In this document: piece by piece, positions 33,342-41,776 of the stretch | Layout of the letters: each line of letters opens with the position of its first letter | Position numbering within the stretch: position 1 is the stretch's first letter | Source of the DNA: CAYQQK01 sp964420065 | GTDB taxonomy: Bacteria > Bacillota > Dethiobacteria > DTU022 | DNA length: 64,000 nucleotides | Direction of reading: 5' to 3' | NCBI GenBank assembly: GCA_964420065.1 | Contig: CAYQQK010000004.1 | Location: forward strand, 1 to 64,000 | Notes under the pieces: generated by a model | Seen by the model: only the letters and a program-made list of their open reading frames with translations | Databases searched by the model: none | What the model was told of the DNA's origin: nothing | Made by a program: the position numbers and the translations under genes

Positions 33342-34508
33342 GTGATCTTGGCCAGGCCGACCTGGGTTGAAGTGGACCTGGATTGTATTGCTCATAACAT
33401 CGTTCAATATCGCAACCTGATCGGGCCGGCGGTAGAGATCATAGCGGTGGTGAAAGCCGATGCTTACGGGCATGGGGCCGTTGCCGTCGCGCGGGCAGCC
33501 GTAGCTGCCGGTGCTTCCCGCCTTGCCGTGGCCTCTTATGAAGAAGCGGTCGAGTTGCGCCGGGCTGGTTTACGGGTTCCGATCATCATTCTTGGCTATT
33601 GTGCTCCCGAGTTTGCCTCCGCATTGGTCCGTTACCGGCTTACCCCGGCCATTTTTGATCTGGAAACGGCCCGGGCGCTTTCCGGCGCCCTTGTGCAGAA
33701 GGGCCAGTTTTTGTCCGTGCATATCAAGATCGATACCGGGATGAACCGTCTCGGCTTTGCGGCTGATGAAATCCCGGAACTACTTCCAGTTCTGACTGCC
33801 CTGCCCGCTCTGGTCCTGGAAGGACTTTTTACCCACCTGGCGACTGCAGACGAGGAGGATCCGTCTTACACGCAAAAACAACTGCGTCTGTTTGCTGCTG
33901 TCCGGGAGGCGTGTCGTGCACAGGCTATCAACATCTCCTGTTGCCATACTGCCAACAGCGCCGCCGCCGTGCGTTACCCCGCTTCCGCTTACAATGCGAT
34001 CCGCCTTGGTATTGCCATGTACGGTTACTATCCGGGACGGTTGCCGGCTGCGGCGTTCCCGGCACTGCAAACGGCGTTAGCTTTTAAAAGCCGGGTGGTG
34101 CAGGTGAAAACTGTCCCCCCCGGAACGGCGGTCAGCTACGGGTGCACGTACATCACCCCTGCTACAGCTTGTATTGCCACCGTTCCGGTGGGCTATGGCG
34201 ACGGTTTCCGCCTGGATCTTTCCAACCGTGGGCGCGCCCTGGTTCGGGGCTGCCGTGTTCCGGTCGTGGGGCGGGTATGCATGGATTATATTATGCTGGA
34301 TGTAACGGCGGTGGAGGGGGTTTCCGCTGGAGATGAAGTGGTGCTTTACGGGCGCCAGGGCGGCGCGGAGGTCAGTCTCGCTGAAGTTGCGGCGCAATTG
34401 CAGACCATCCCCTACGAACTGTTATGTGCCGTCAACAAACGGGTCCCCCGCTTGTACCGCGGTGATGCCGGAACGGCGCGGGGACAGCCCGGGTGTAAAG
34501 GTTCATGA
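33342..34508 (+). CDS. alr: Alanine racemase
   Basis: This PLP enzyme makes D-alanine for peptidoglycan. The 388-residue product has Lys38 in the cofactor site (AVVKADAYGHGA), the region IKIDTGMNRLGF, LGIAMYGYYPG, and the second catalytic base in GTAVSYGCTY. VPVGYGDGFRL and GRVCMDYIMLDV are also typical. I chose GTG 33342, with GGGGAGAG eight bases upstream; the GTG at 33333 is too near this site. It precedes ndoAI-ndoA, the conserved Firmicutes order. Confidence 0.95.
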   Translation: MILARPTWVEVDLDCIAHNIVQYRNLIGPAVEIIAVVKADAYGHGAVAVARAAVAAGASRLAVASYEEAVELRRAGLRVPIIILGYCAPEFASALVRYRLTPAIFDLETARALSGALVQKGQFLSVHIKIDTGMNRLGFAADEIPELLPVLTALPALVLEGLFTHLATADEEDPSYTQKQLRLFAAVREACRAQAINISCCHTANSAAAVRYPASAYNAIRLGIAMYGYYPGRLPAAAFPALQTALAFKSRVVQVKTVPPGTAVSYGCTYITPATACIATVPVGYGDGFRLDLSNRGRALVRGCRVPVVGRVCMDYIMLDVTAVEGVSAGDEVVLYGRQGGAEVSLAEVAAQLQTIPYELLCAVNKRVPRLYRGDAGTARGQPGCKGS

Positions 34509-34608
34509 CCCCTTCTTTTTCCTTGGGGTGCTGCATAACAATTAAAGAGTGTCGTATGATAGATACCGTTGCATCCGGGCCATAATAACCGGGGGAGGTG
34601 CCGTCAAA

Positions 34609-34881
34609 GTGCCAAAAACGAAAAGGATCATGATCAGCCTGCCCGGCAACCTTTTATCTGAAGTGGACGGGGTGGTGGCCAGTGAAAAAAGAACACGCAG
34701 TGAATTTATTCGAGAAGCGATGAAACTCTATCTTCGTGAACGCAAAAAAAGACAAATTCGGGAACGAATGCAGCAGGGTTACCAGGAAATGGCCAAACTG
34801 AATCTTGCCCTTTCCAGCGAGGCTGCTTATGCCGAGCACGAAGCCGGACTTGCTGTCGAGGAGCTGGTCAGCGGAGAGTGA
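34609..34881 (+). CDS. ndoAI: Ribbon-helix-helix antitoxin of the NdoA (MazF) toxin
   Basis: This 90-residue CopG/MetJ-fold protein is like EndoAI: RIMISLPGNLLSEVDGVVASEKRTRSEFIREAMKLYLRE forms the DNA-binding ribbon-helix-helix, and the acidic C-terminal tail would wrap the toxin. GTG 34609 follows GGGAGGTG at about ten bases; the upstream ATG 34549 has no site. The toxin gene starts 20 bases after the stop. Confidence 0.88.
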   Translation: MPKTKRIMISLPGNLLSEVDGVVASEKRTRSEFIREAMKLYLRERKKRQIRERMQQGYQEMAKLNLALSSEAAYAEHEAGLAVEELVSGE

Positions 34882-34901
34882 GTCTGAGGGGGTGAAGCGC
34901 A

Positions 34902-35252
34902 TTGGAAGTAAAGCGCGGCTATATTTTTTACGCCGACCTCAGCCCGGTTGTCGGTTCCGAACAGGGTGGGGTGCGACCGGTACTGGTTATTCAAAACGAT
35001 GTGGGGAACCGTTACAGCCCGACGGTAATTGTCTCGGCCATCACTTCGCAGATCGAGAAGGCCAAACTGCCCACTCATGTTGAAGTGGGGGCACATGAAT
35101 ACGGCCTGGAAAAGGATTCGGTGATCCTGCTCGAACAGGTCCGCACTATCGACAAATCAAGGCTGCAAAAAAAAGTAACCGAATTGGATGAAAGCTCCAT
35201 GCACAAGATCGATGAAGCACTGCGGATCAGCCTCGGATTGATCGAATTCTAA
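34902..35252 (+). CDS. ndoA: Endoribonuclease toxin NdoA (MazF/PemK family)
   Basis: This 116-residue mRNA interferase closely matches B. subtilis EndoA: VKRGYIFYADLSPVVGSEQGG, RPVLVIQNDVGNRYSPTVIV and LEQVRTIDKSRLQKKV. The catalytic arginine and threonine/serine positions are present. It starts at TTG 34902 with GAGGGGGTG seven bases upstream. Position after alr and ndoAI is the standard Firmicutes arrangement. A terminator follows. Confidence 0.95.
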   Translation: MEVKRGYIFYADLSPVVGSEQGGVRPVLVIQNDVGNRYSPTVIVSAITSQIEKAKLPTHVEVGAHEYGLEKDSVILLEQVRTIDKSRLQKKVTELDESSMHKIDEALRISLGLIEF

Positions 35253-35269
35253 GGCCCGATTTTTGCCCG

Positions 35270-35299
35270 GCGTAACATCCAGCGATGTCGCTTTTTTTT
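35270..35299 (+). terminator. Rho-independent terminator after ndoA
   Basis: GCG-ACATC pairs with GATGT-CGC (two-base TA bulge) around a CAGC loop, and eight T follow. Confidence 0.8.
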
Positions 35300-35356
35300 G
35301 TACAGGAAAATTAAATCCCAATGGGATGCGGCAGGCCGGCCGGGGGGTGAACGTGA

Positions 35357-36136
35357 ATGACCCGCTTCCATCCAGTGATCGGCATCACGGTTAATGCCGA
35401 CTATGACCGGAAACGGTTCTGGCTTCCGGAAGCCTACTGCCGGCGGGTGATCGAGGCGGGGGGCTTACCCCTGCTCTTGCCGTTGTTTGCTCCGGAGCAG
35501 GTGGGGGCTCTGTTTATACTATTGGACGGCCTGCTTTTTCCGGGAGGGAGCGATCCGGCCCCGCTTTATTTTGGACGGGAACCGCTCCCGGGCCTGGGTC
35601 AGGTCGATCCGCGCCGTGATGAGCTGGAACTGTGTCTGGCCCGGGAAGCCTTGCATCGTGATCTGCCCCTGCTGGGAATCTGCCGTGGTCTACAGATTCT
35701 GAACATCGCCGCCGGAGGAACCCTTTATCAGGACCTTTCCGGTCCAAGCTGGTTGCTACACATGCAACGGGCCCCCCGGCACTGCCCTTCGCATACGATC
35801 CGGGTTTGTCCCGGGACCCGCCTCGCCTCGATCCTGGCCGGCCCGCCACCGCCAGGCGCCACCGCCCGGTTTAAAAATGGAATTGCGGAACACCTCGCGG
35901 TAAACAGCTTTCATCACCAGGGAATCGAACTTCTAGGCCGGGGATTGATCGCTGGTGCCATTGCCCCCGACGGCCTCCCGGAGGCCCTGGAAAGCCCGGC
36001 CCACCGCTTCATCCTCGGGGTCCAATGGCATCCCGAAAGCCTCGATCACCCTGCTGCCCGCGCCCTTTTTGCCGCCCTGGTGACTGCCGCCGGCCAGTCG
36101 CCGGCCCGCAGGCCATACGTGCCACTGCAGCAGTAA
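35357..36136 (+). CDS. Class I glutamine amidotransferase-like gamma-glutamyl hydrolase (peptidase C26)
   Basis: This 259-residue protein resembles PuuD-type gamma-glutamyl-GABA hydrolases. The catalytic triad is visible: Cys in LGICRGLQILN near residue 110, and His/Glu in GVQWHPE near 224. FPGGSDPAP is the family's early motif. No puu genes are nearby, so the substrate is open (gamma-glutamyl amines or other amides). It follows a terminator and probably has its own promoter. Confidence 0.87.
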   Translation: MTRFHPVIGITVNADYDRKRFWLPEAYCRRVIEAGGLPLLLPLFAPEQVGALFILLDGLLFPGGSDPAPLYFGREPLPGLGQVDPRRDELELCLAREALHRDLPLLGICRGLQILNIAAGGTLYQDLSGPSWLLHMQRAPRHCPSHTIRVCPGTRLASILAGPPPPGATARFKNGIAEHLAVNSFHHQGIELLGRGLIAGAIAPDGLPEALESPAHRFILGVQWHPESLDHPAARALFAALVTAAGQSPARRPYVPLQQ

Positions 36137-36404
36137 ATGGGGTTTGGTAAAATAGCAGAATTTCTCCTTGGGGCGAATGATGACCCGAACGGGTTTAGGG
36201 CCAATTTCAATGCCAAGGATGGACAGCGGGGAAACGTGATGGGCTTTATCCCTCCGAAGTCATCACCATGAGCACTCTTTTTCGGCCGAAAAATGCTGAT
36301 GTCTATGTCAATCGCGTCGTGATGGCGGGCGGTTCCAGGGCCTACCGGTATCGCCAGCAAAGGGAATTTCTGATAGTGTATTGAAAGAAGGTCGGAACCG
36401 GGGG
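36137..36404 (+). other. Intergenic region with two tiny overlapping ORFs, probable remnant
   Basis: Between two convergent genes, a 44-codon ORF (36137-36271) begins right after the C26 stop and overlaps a 38-codon ORF (36268-36384) by ATGA. Neither has a good ribosome site. Together they read like one decayed reading frame. A perfect TTTTTCGGCCGAAAAA palindrome lies inside. GATGAC (36178) can pair with GTCATC (36259). I cannot assign a function. Confidence 0.3.
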
Positions 36405-37697
36405 TTACTTCCCCCCCGGGGCGGCGGCATCGTTGCTGCCGCTTCGGCCCGGGGCAACCTGGCCGGAGAAGAAGGTCCGGTGGTCCAGGGCCCGGCCATG
36501 ATCGGTCGGAACCCAGTGCCGCTGGTGCCGGGTAAAAATGGCATAGAAGATCAGGGCCACCCAGCTCAGGGTGAAAAGGGGATAGAGGAGGTAATAGCGA
36601 AACGGCCGGGCCGGGAGGCGGTCCAGGACTGCCGGAATCAGGGGCATGAGGTAGGTCAGAACGGGTAAGATCAGCCGTGCTGTTGGGATATTTTGACCCA
36701 GGTAGTTGTAAATGGATGTTGCGGCGACCTGGTCGGGATAGAACAAACCGGCTACCAGAATCAAGCCGCCCAGGGCAACGGCGTAGAGCTGTCCAAGGCG
36801 CAGTCCCCCTTCAAGTTTGCCCGTGTTTCTTTCCCGCAGCCCCTGCCCGATCAGGCGCGGCAGGTAGCGGTGGGTGACATTGATCTGTCCCCGGGCCCAG
36901 CGCAGGCGTTGGTGGCAGGAGACGATGAAGCTGAGCGGTTTTTCATCATAAACCCGGGTTTCAATGGCGAAGGTGGTGCGGTATCCTTGCAGCAGTGCCT
37001 GCATGGAGAATTCGAGGTCTTCGGTCATGGTGCAGGTGTTCCAGCCTACTTTTTGCAATACTTCCCGGGCAATGCACATTCCCGTCCCGGCCAGGGAGGC
37101 GGAAAGACCGAGATTATACCGGGCCAGGAGCACAAAGCGGTTGTTCAGCCAGAAGGTAAGGCTGAAGACTGCGGTAACCCAATTATCATCGGGGTTCTTC
37201 GAATCGATGAAGCACTGGATCACCGTTTCGCCTTCCAGGAGGCGGTTGTTCATTACCCGCAGGAAGTTGGATGAGACCAGGTTGTCGGCATCGAAAATGA
37301 CGGCGGCGTCGTAACGGCATTGTCCCCCGCGGATAAAGCCCAGGCGGCTCAGGGCGTATTCCAGAACGTAGCCCTTGCATCCCCGGCGGCGGCGATGGGA
37401 TCGTTCCCAGACCGTGACTCCCCGGCTGCGGGCGATCCCGGCGGTCCGGTCGGTGCAGTGATCGGCGACGACAAAAATGTCGTAAAGCTCTTTCGGGTAA
37501 TCCAGCTCCCGCAGGTTGCCGGCCAGTTTACCGATAACCCTTTCCTCGTTGTGGGCGGGGACAAGGATCGCAAAACGGGTCCGTGGGGGGTGTTCGCGCC
37601 GGCACCGCCGGGTATATAGCCCGGCCAGGGCTATCCCCAGGAAATAAAGACTGAACAGAAAGATAATGATCTGGACTCCCTGCAGGATGTTAAACAT
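36405..37697 (-). CDS. Membrane-bound processive GT2 glycosyltransferase
   Basis: This 430-residue polysaccharide synthase-like protein has an N-terminal helix (about residues 3-27), a cytoplasmic GT2 domain and three C-terminal helices. GT2 motifs are ILVPAHNEERV, the metal-binding DAD of VIFDADN, TEDLEFSMQ with the catalytic Asp, and QRLRWARGQ (the Q-x-x-R-W motif of processive synthases). It would extend a surface polysaccharide. ATG 37697 with GGGAG nine bases upstream is preferred though the frame extends to 37943. It is divergent from the HIT gene. Confidence 0.9.
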   Translation of the reverse strand: MFNILQGVQIIIFLFSLYFLGIALAGLYTRRCRREHPPRTRFAILVPAHNEERVIGKLAGNLRELDYPKELYDIFVVADHCTDRTAGIARSRGVTVWERSHRRRRGCKGYVLEYALSRLGFIRGGQCRYDAAVIFDADNLVSSNFLRVMNNRLLEGETVIQCFIDSKNPDDNWVTAVFSLTFWLNNRFVLLARYNLGLSASLAGTGMCIAREVLQKVGWNTCTMTEDLEFSMQALLQGYRTTFAIETRVYDEKPLSFIVSCHQRLRWARGQINVTHRYLPRLIGQGLRERNTGKLEGGLRLGQLYAVALGGLILVAGLFYPDQVAATSIYNYLGQNIPTARLILPVLTYLMPLIPAVLDRLPARPFRYYLLYPLFTLSWVALIFYAIFTRHQRHWVPTDHGRALDHRTFFSGQVAPGRSGSNDAAAPGGK

Positions 37698-37758
37698 GTT
37701 TTCGTTCTCCCAATATAACAAGAACAGGGCCAATTGGCAAGGGAGGGGCAAAAAGCAA

Positions 37759-38124
37759 ATGGATTGTCCATTTTGTACGCCCGGGAAAAAGGTGGCTGAA
37801 AATAAACTGGCCCTGGCGCTGAGAGATACTTTTCCCGTGGCGCCCGGCCATTGTCTGGTGATCCCCAAAAGGCACATTACGGGCCTCGATGAGGTCACTG
37901 CGCAGGAAGCGGCCGCTTTGCTGGCACTGATCCGGGAAACCAAGAAATGGATCCGGCGACGCTACCCGGCCGACGGCTTTACGATCGGGGTGAACGACGG
38001 GCCGGCGGCAGGCCAGACGGTGATGCATCTCCATCTTCATGTGATCCCCCGGGTTTGGGGGGACGTTTCCGACCCACGGGGCGGGGTGCGCAAGGTTTTG
38101 TTCAACCGTCCCCGTTTTCCCTGA
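37759..38124 (+). CDS. HIT family protein
   Basis: This 121-residue histidine-triad hydrolase acts on nucleotide-linked substrates. It has the zinc-type CPFC at the N-terminus, FPVAPGHCLVIPKRH, and the catalytic HLHLHVIPR motif near residue 94. ATG 37759 follows GGGAGGGG. The physiological substrate of these small HIT proteins is usually unknown. The 141 bases after the gene include an inverted repeat (CCGGCA/TGCCGG) without a T run. Confidence 0.9.
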   Translation: MDCPFCTPGKKVAENKLALALRDTFPVAPGHCLVIPKRHITGLDEVTAQEAAALLALIRETKKWIRRRYPADGFTIGVNDGPAAGQTVMHLHLHVIPRVWGDVSDPRGGVRKVLFNRPRFP

Positions 38125-38265
38125 ACGGAAACGGGCGAAATGGCTTTGCTTCCTCAAATGGTTGCAATCCTCTTCATTTTACAACCGGCAGGAATCGTCT
38201 TGCCGGGGGTGAATAAAAATACAATTGAGAAATGTAACTCAAGTGAAAGGAGGTGCAAATAACAC

Positions 38266-39087
38266 TTAATCCCGGCCCAGGGTTTTGACCACGATTGACG
38301 CGAAGCGGCCGATTATCCTTTCCGCTTTCTGCTGATCGGGCGGGTTGCAGACAAGGACAGTTAAAGCTACCGGGGGGCGGTGGGGAAAGTAGATCAGTGC
38401 CATATCTCCAATTAGCCCGGAAACAGTACCGATCTTGTTGGCAACTTTGGCCTGATACGGCTTGACGTAACGGGCAATGCGTTGTTTGTTGTCGGTCCGC
38501 AGCATCATCGCGATGCCGGCCCGGCTCAGCTCTTTTCCGCAAAGATCGCCCTTCTCCAGCTCAAGCAGGATCATTGTTAAATCACGTGCCGTGGAGACAT
38601 TGGCCGGCAAGGGCGAACCGAGGTCATACATTTTCCGGGAGGCCCGGGTACAATCCAATGCGAGTCGCCGGACCATGGCTTCGACGGCGGCCGGTCCGAC
38701 AATGTCCAGGACAATATTCGAAGCGATATTATCACTTAGCCCGACCATTAACTCCAGCAATTCCCGGACCGTGTAAATGTTTCCCTCCGGGGCAAACTGG
38801 AGCACCCCGCTACCGGTGACCGCGGTATTTCCGGCGAACTTATCCGCGATGGTAAGCAGGTAGGCGTCTTCCAGCGACAGGTTACCTTGGTGCACCTGAT
38901 CCAGTGCGGTCAACAGGAGCAGCGATTTGATCAGGCTGGCCGGGTAAACCGGTTTGTTCGCATTGAGATTGATCCATCTCCCGGTGGCGAAGTCATACAG
39001 GCAAAGGCTTACTCCCACCGGCCCGGATGCGGCGGCTTGTTCTTGCAAGGCAGCTCGTAGTTGTTTCAGCTTGATTGGCGAAACCAA
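38266..39087 (-). CDS. Class A beta-lactamase-like serine hydrolase without signal peptide
   Basis: This 273-residue protein has the penicillin-recognition motifs: SLIK (SxxK) near residue 51, SDN near 117, and KIGT in the position of KTG near 220. The protein lacks a signal peptide and lipobox, so it would stay in the cytoplasm or use another route. Such proteins occur in many clostridia and are often not true antibiotic resistance enzymes. The start is TTG 39087, five bases after GGGAGGG. No Glu166-type motif is obvious, which weakens a lactamase assignment. Confidence 0.8.
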   Translation of the reverse strand: MVSPIKLKQLRAALQEQAAASGPVGVSLCLYDFATGRWINLNANKPVYPASLIKSLLLLTALDQVHQGNLSLEDAYLLTIADKFAGNTAVTGSGVLQFAPEGNIYTVRELLELMVGLSDNIASNIVLDIVGPAAVEAMVRRLALDCTRASRKMYDLGSPLPANVSTARDLTMILLELEKGDLCGKELSRAGIAMMLRTDNKQRIARYVKPYQAKVANKIGTVSGLIGDMALIYFPHRPPVALTVLVCNPPDQQKAERIIGRFASIVVKTLGRD

Positions 39088-39264
39088 GGTTCCCTCCCGC
39101 TCCGCGGGGCCGGATCGTCGGCCGGCAGAAGCAACTTTTGCCTGATTATATTCTTGAATTCCTTGAAAATACCTTGCCGGAATCCGTTCTGGTTGGTTTT
39201 TGAGCCAGTCTCTTTCTATTAATGGCGCAGTTGTTCCTGTTCAATTTAACGGAGGAGGAGTCCA

Positions 39265-40068
39265 ATGTTGAACAAAGAAATAATCGCGCTGGGGATGTGG
39301 GAGGGCGCCAGCTTGGTCGGTTTTGCCCCGGTTGATCGATTTATGGGCGCGCCACGGGGGCATCATCCCTGCGATTTCATCGCCACGGCCACCACGGTTA
39401 TCTCTACCGGCATGATGGTGCCCCGGGCCATACTCGATTACGAAACGTACCTGGTTGATTCCGAGCTGATTCCACCGGAGATACGGGAAGAATACCTGCA
39501 GCAATATTTTTACAACGCCTGCGGCTACAGTACCATTAACCATGCCTTGAATCGCCTTGGATACCGGATTACTCAGCATCTTGAGCGAATGGGCTTTCGA
39601 GCAGTCTATTTTACCCCCTCGTATGACGATAATTATGCAAAATACCAGCAACTGGTACCCGGACAGAAAGGTATTTTTTCGCACCGGCATGCCGCGGTGC
39701 GGGCCGGCCTGGGTGAGTTCGGTTTGAACAACCTGGTGGTAACCCCGCAATTTGGTCCGCGGGTACGGTTTAACAGCATCATCACCGACGCCCCGCTCAA
39801 GGGAGATCCGCTCCTGTCGAAAAAGGTTTGCCTGGACCTGGAATGCAAAAAGTGTATCCAGGAATGCCGTACCGGTGCTCTGAAGATAGAGGGGGCGGCG
39901 GCTGAATTGTCTTGCGGTCCCGGCCGGCCGGCACGGCTGGATCCGGTTAGTATGACCGACGTTCCCCGGTGCAAGAACAAAAGGGTTGAGGCTTTCTGCA
40001 GCGGCCTCTGCATCCGGGTCTGCCCGGTCGGCCGGCCGGGCGAAAGGCGCTCGGAGGATATGATATAA
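39265..40068 (+). CDS. QueG-like 4Fe-4S protein (epoxyqueuosine reductase relative)
   Basis: This 267-residue protein matches the C-terminal part of the QueG / reductive dehalogenase-like family: RHAAVRAGLGEFGLNNLVVTP, FGPRVRFNSIITDAPL, then CLDLECKKCIQECRTGAL and a second cysteine cluster (CSGLCIRVCPVG). It may bind one or two 4Fe-4S clusters; no separate cobalamin domain is clear. GGAGGAGG precedes the ATG. It lies 45 bases upstream of selA in the same direction, but a functional link to selenium is only positional. Confidence 0.8.
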   Translation: MLNKEIIALGMWEGASLVGFAPVDRFMGAPRGHHPCDFIATATTVISTGMMVPRAILDYETYLVDSELIPPEIREEYLQQYFYNACGYSTINHALNRLGYRITQHLERMGFRAVYFTPSYDDNYAKYQQLVPGQKGIFSHRHAAVRAGLGEFGLNNLVVTPQFGPRVRFNSIITDAPLKGDPLLSKKVCLDLECKKCIQECRTGALKIEGAAAELSCGPGRPARLDPVSMTDVPRCKNKRVEAFCSGLCIRVCPVGRPGERRSEDMI

Positions 40069-40113
40069 TGGCAGGAAGGTAACCGATTTGGAACATTCGG
40101 GCGGGGGAGAGGG

Positions 40114-41577
40114 TTGCCGGTGGAACAGAAGCAGGCGTTGTTAAGACGATTGCCGGCGGTGGACCGGATTTTGCAAGAACCGGTCTTGCGGGACCTGCAA
40201 CAGAGTTTGCCGCGCCGGCTGATCCTGGCCGCGGTCCAGGATACGCTGGACGAATACCGCCGGCGTCTTATCGCACCCGGTGAGAGTAAAAAAGATCAAA
40301 AAACCGGAACGGTCAGGATCGATCTTGCACCCGCAGCTTTGGCCGTCCGGGCCGCAGCCCGGGCGGCGGCCTCGGGCCGGCCCAGCTTGCGCCGGGTGAT
40401 CAACGCTTCCGGGATCGTCCTGCATACCAACCTTGGCCGGGCCCCCCTGGCCGCTTCTGCCGTGGAGGCCATGGTTTCGGTGGCGGCAGGTTACAGCAAT
40501 TTGGAACTGGACCTGGACAGCGGAGAGCGGGGTTCGCGTCAGGCACATGTCGAGAAACTTTTATGTGACCTCAGTGGAGCCGAGGCGGCGCTGGTAGTGA
40601 ACAACAATGCCGCCGCCGTCCTCTTGGCCTTGCATACTTTGGCCCGGGAGCGGGAAGTGATCGTTTCCCGGGGCCAACTGGTCGAGATCGGGGGATCGTT
40701 CCGCCTTCCCGAGGTCATGGCCGCAGGCGGGGCTCGCCTGATCGAGGTAGGGACCACCAACAAGGTCCACCGCCGGGACTATGAAGACGCCATTAACCCT
40801 CATACGGCTTTGCTTTTGAAAGTCCATACCAGCAACTACTGTATTGTTGGTTTTACCGCTGCGGTAGGGGCGGCGGAGCTGGTTTCTTTGGCCCGGGAGC
40901 GGCAGCTTCTGGTGATGGAGGATCTTGGTAGCGGGGTTTTTCTGGATACGACTGCCGCCGGCCTGCCTTTTGAGCCAAGAGTGCAGGACAGTGTAGCCGC
41001 CGGGATCGATGTGGTGACCTTCAGTGGCGACAAACTTCTTGGAGGCCTCCAGGCCGGAATCATCGTCGGCCGTTCCGGATCGGTAGACCGGATTCGCCGC
41101 AACCAACTGGCCCGGGCCCTGCGGGTAGGCAAGATTACCCTGGCCGCCCTGGAAGCAACACTGCGTCTTTACCTGGAGGAGGATCGCGCGCGCCAAAAAA
41201 TTCCTGTCTGGCAAATGCTCTGCGCCCCATCGTCTTCCTTGAAGCGGAGAGCAACCGCCTTGGCCCGTCGCCTTCGTGATATTATCGGCCTGGACTCGGT
41301 TGAGGTCCTTGCGGGAGTTTCGAAGGTCGGCGGGGGAGCGATGCCCCTGGCCGATCTGCCTACTTTCCTCGTTGCCTTGACGCCCATGGCCGGGGATGCG
41401 GCGGAAGCGGCTGCACGCTTGCGGCAAGGCGATCCCCCGGTGATCGCGCGGCTCCAGCATGACCGAATTTTACTTGATTTACGCACCGTTTTGCCCGGCG
41501 AGGAAAAGATCCTGGCGGCAGCGGTAGTCAAAAGTCTTCCCCCCCCTTGCGGGAGGGAGAAGGGGCAAGAGCTTTAA
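40114..41577 (+). CDS. selA: L-seryl-tRNA(Sec) selenium transferase
   Basis: SelA converts Ser-tRNA(Sec) to Sec-tRNA(Sec) with selenophosphate. The 487-residue PLP enzyme has RLPAVDRIL at the N-terminus, INASGIVLHTNLGRAPL, VNNNAAAVLLAL, SRGQLVEIGGSFRLPEVM and the cofactor lysine in FSGDKLLGGLQAGIIVG. The start is TTG 40114 or GTG 40120 after GGGGGAGAGGG. It forms a run with selB and selD. No selC (tRNA-Sec) gene was found in the window. Confidence 0.96.
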   Translation: MPVEQKQALLRRLPAVDRILQEPVLRDLQQSLPRRLILAAVQDTLDEYRRRLIAPGESKKDQKTGTVRIDLAPAALAVRAAARAAASGRPSLRRVINASGIVLHTNLGRAPLAASAVEAMVSVAAGYSNLELDLDSGERGSRQAHVEKLLCDLSGAEAALVVNNNAAAVLLALHTLAREREVIVSRGQLVEIGGSFRLPEVMAAGGARLIEVGTTNKVHRRDYEDAINPHTALLLKVHTSNYCIVGFTAAVGAAELVSLARERQLLVMEDLGSGVFLDTTAAGLPFEPRVQDSVAAGIDVVTFSGDKLLGGLQAGIIVGRSGSVDRIRRNQLARALRVGKITLAALEATLRLYLEEDRARQKIPVWQMLCAPSSSLKRRATALARRLRDIIGLDSVEVLAGVSKVGGGAMPLADLPTFLVALTPMAGDAAEAAARLRQGDPPVIARLQHDRILLDLRTVLPGEEKILAAAVVKSLPPPCGREKGQEL

Positions 41578-41776
41578 CGGATCGGGACAAGAGCGGAAAC
41601 CGGAAGCACCTTTTCCTCCTCCCGGGCTTGCGGGGATGGGACAGGTGAGGCGGCTTAACGGATCATGCCACCTTTGGACATCAACTTTTTCGGCCCTTTT
41701 CTGATCAAGGCTGGGTCACAGGACCCGCTGGCGCGGTCTGTCACCCCGGATCGAATGAACGAAAGGTATGGTGATC

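Noticed and set aside
36178..36264. GATGAC/GTCATC closing a structured segment, first taken for a riboswitch.
   Set aside because: It lies downstream of both convergent genes and matches no riboswitch consensus I know.
41578..41776. Looked for selC (tRNA-Sec) between selA and selB and in the other gaps near the sel genes.
   Set aside because: No segment with a TCA anticodon arm and long variable arm was seen.
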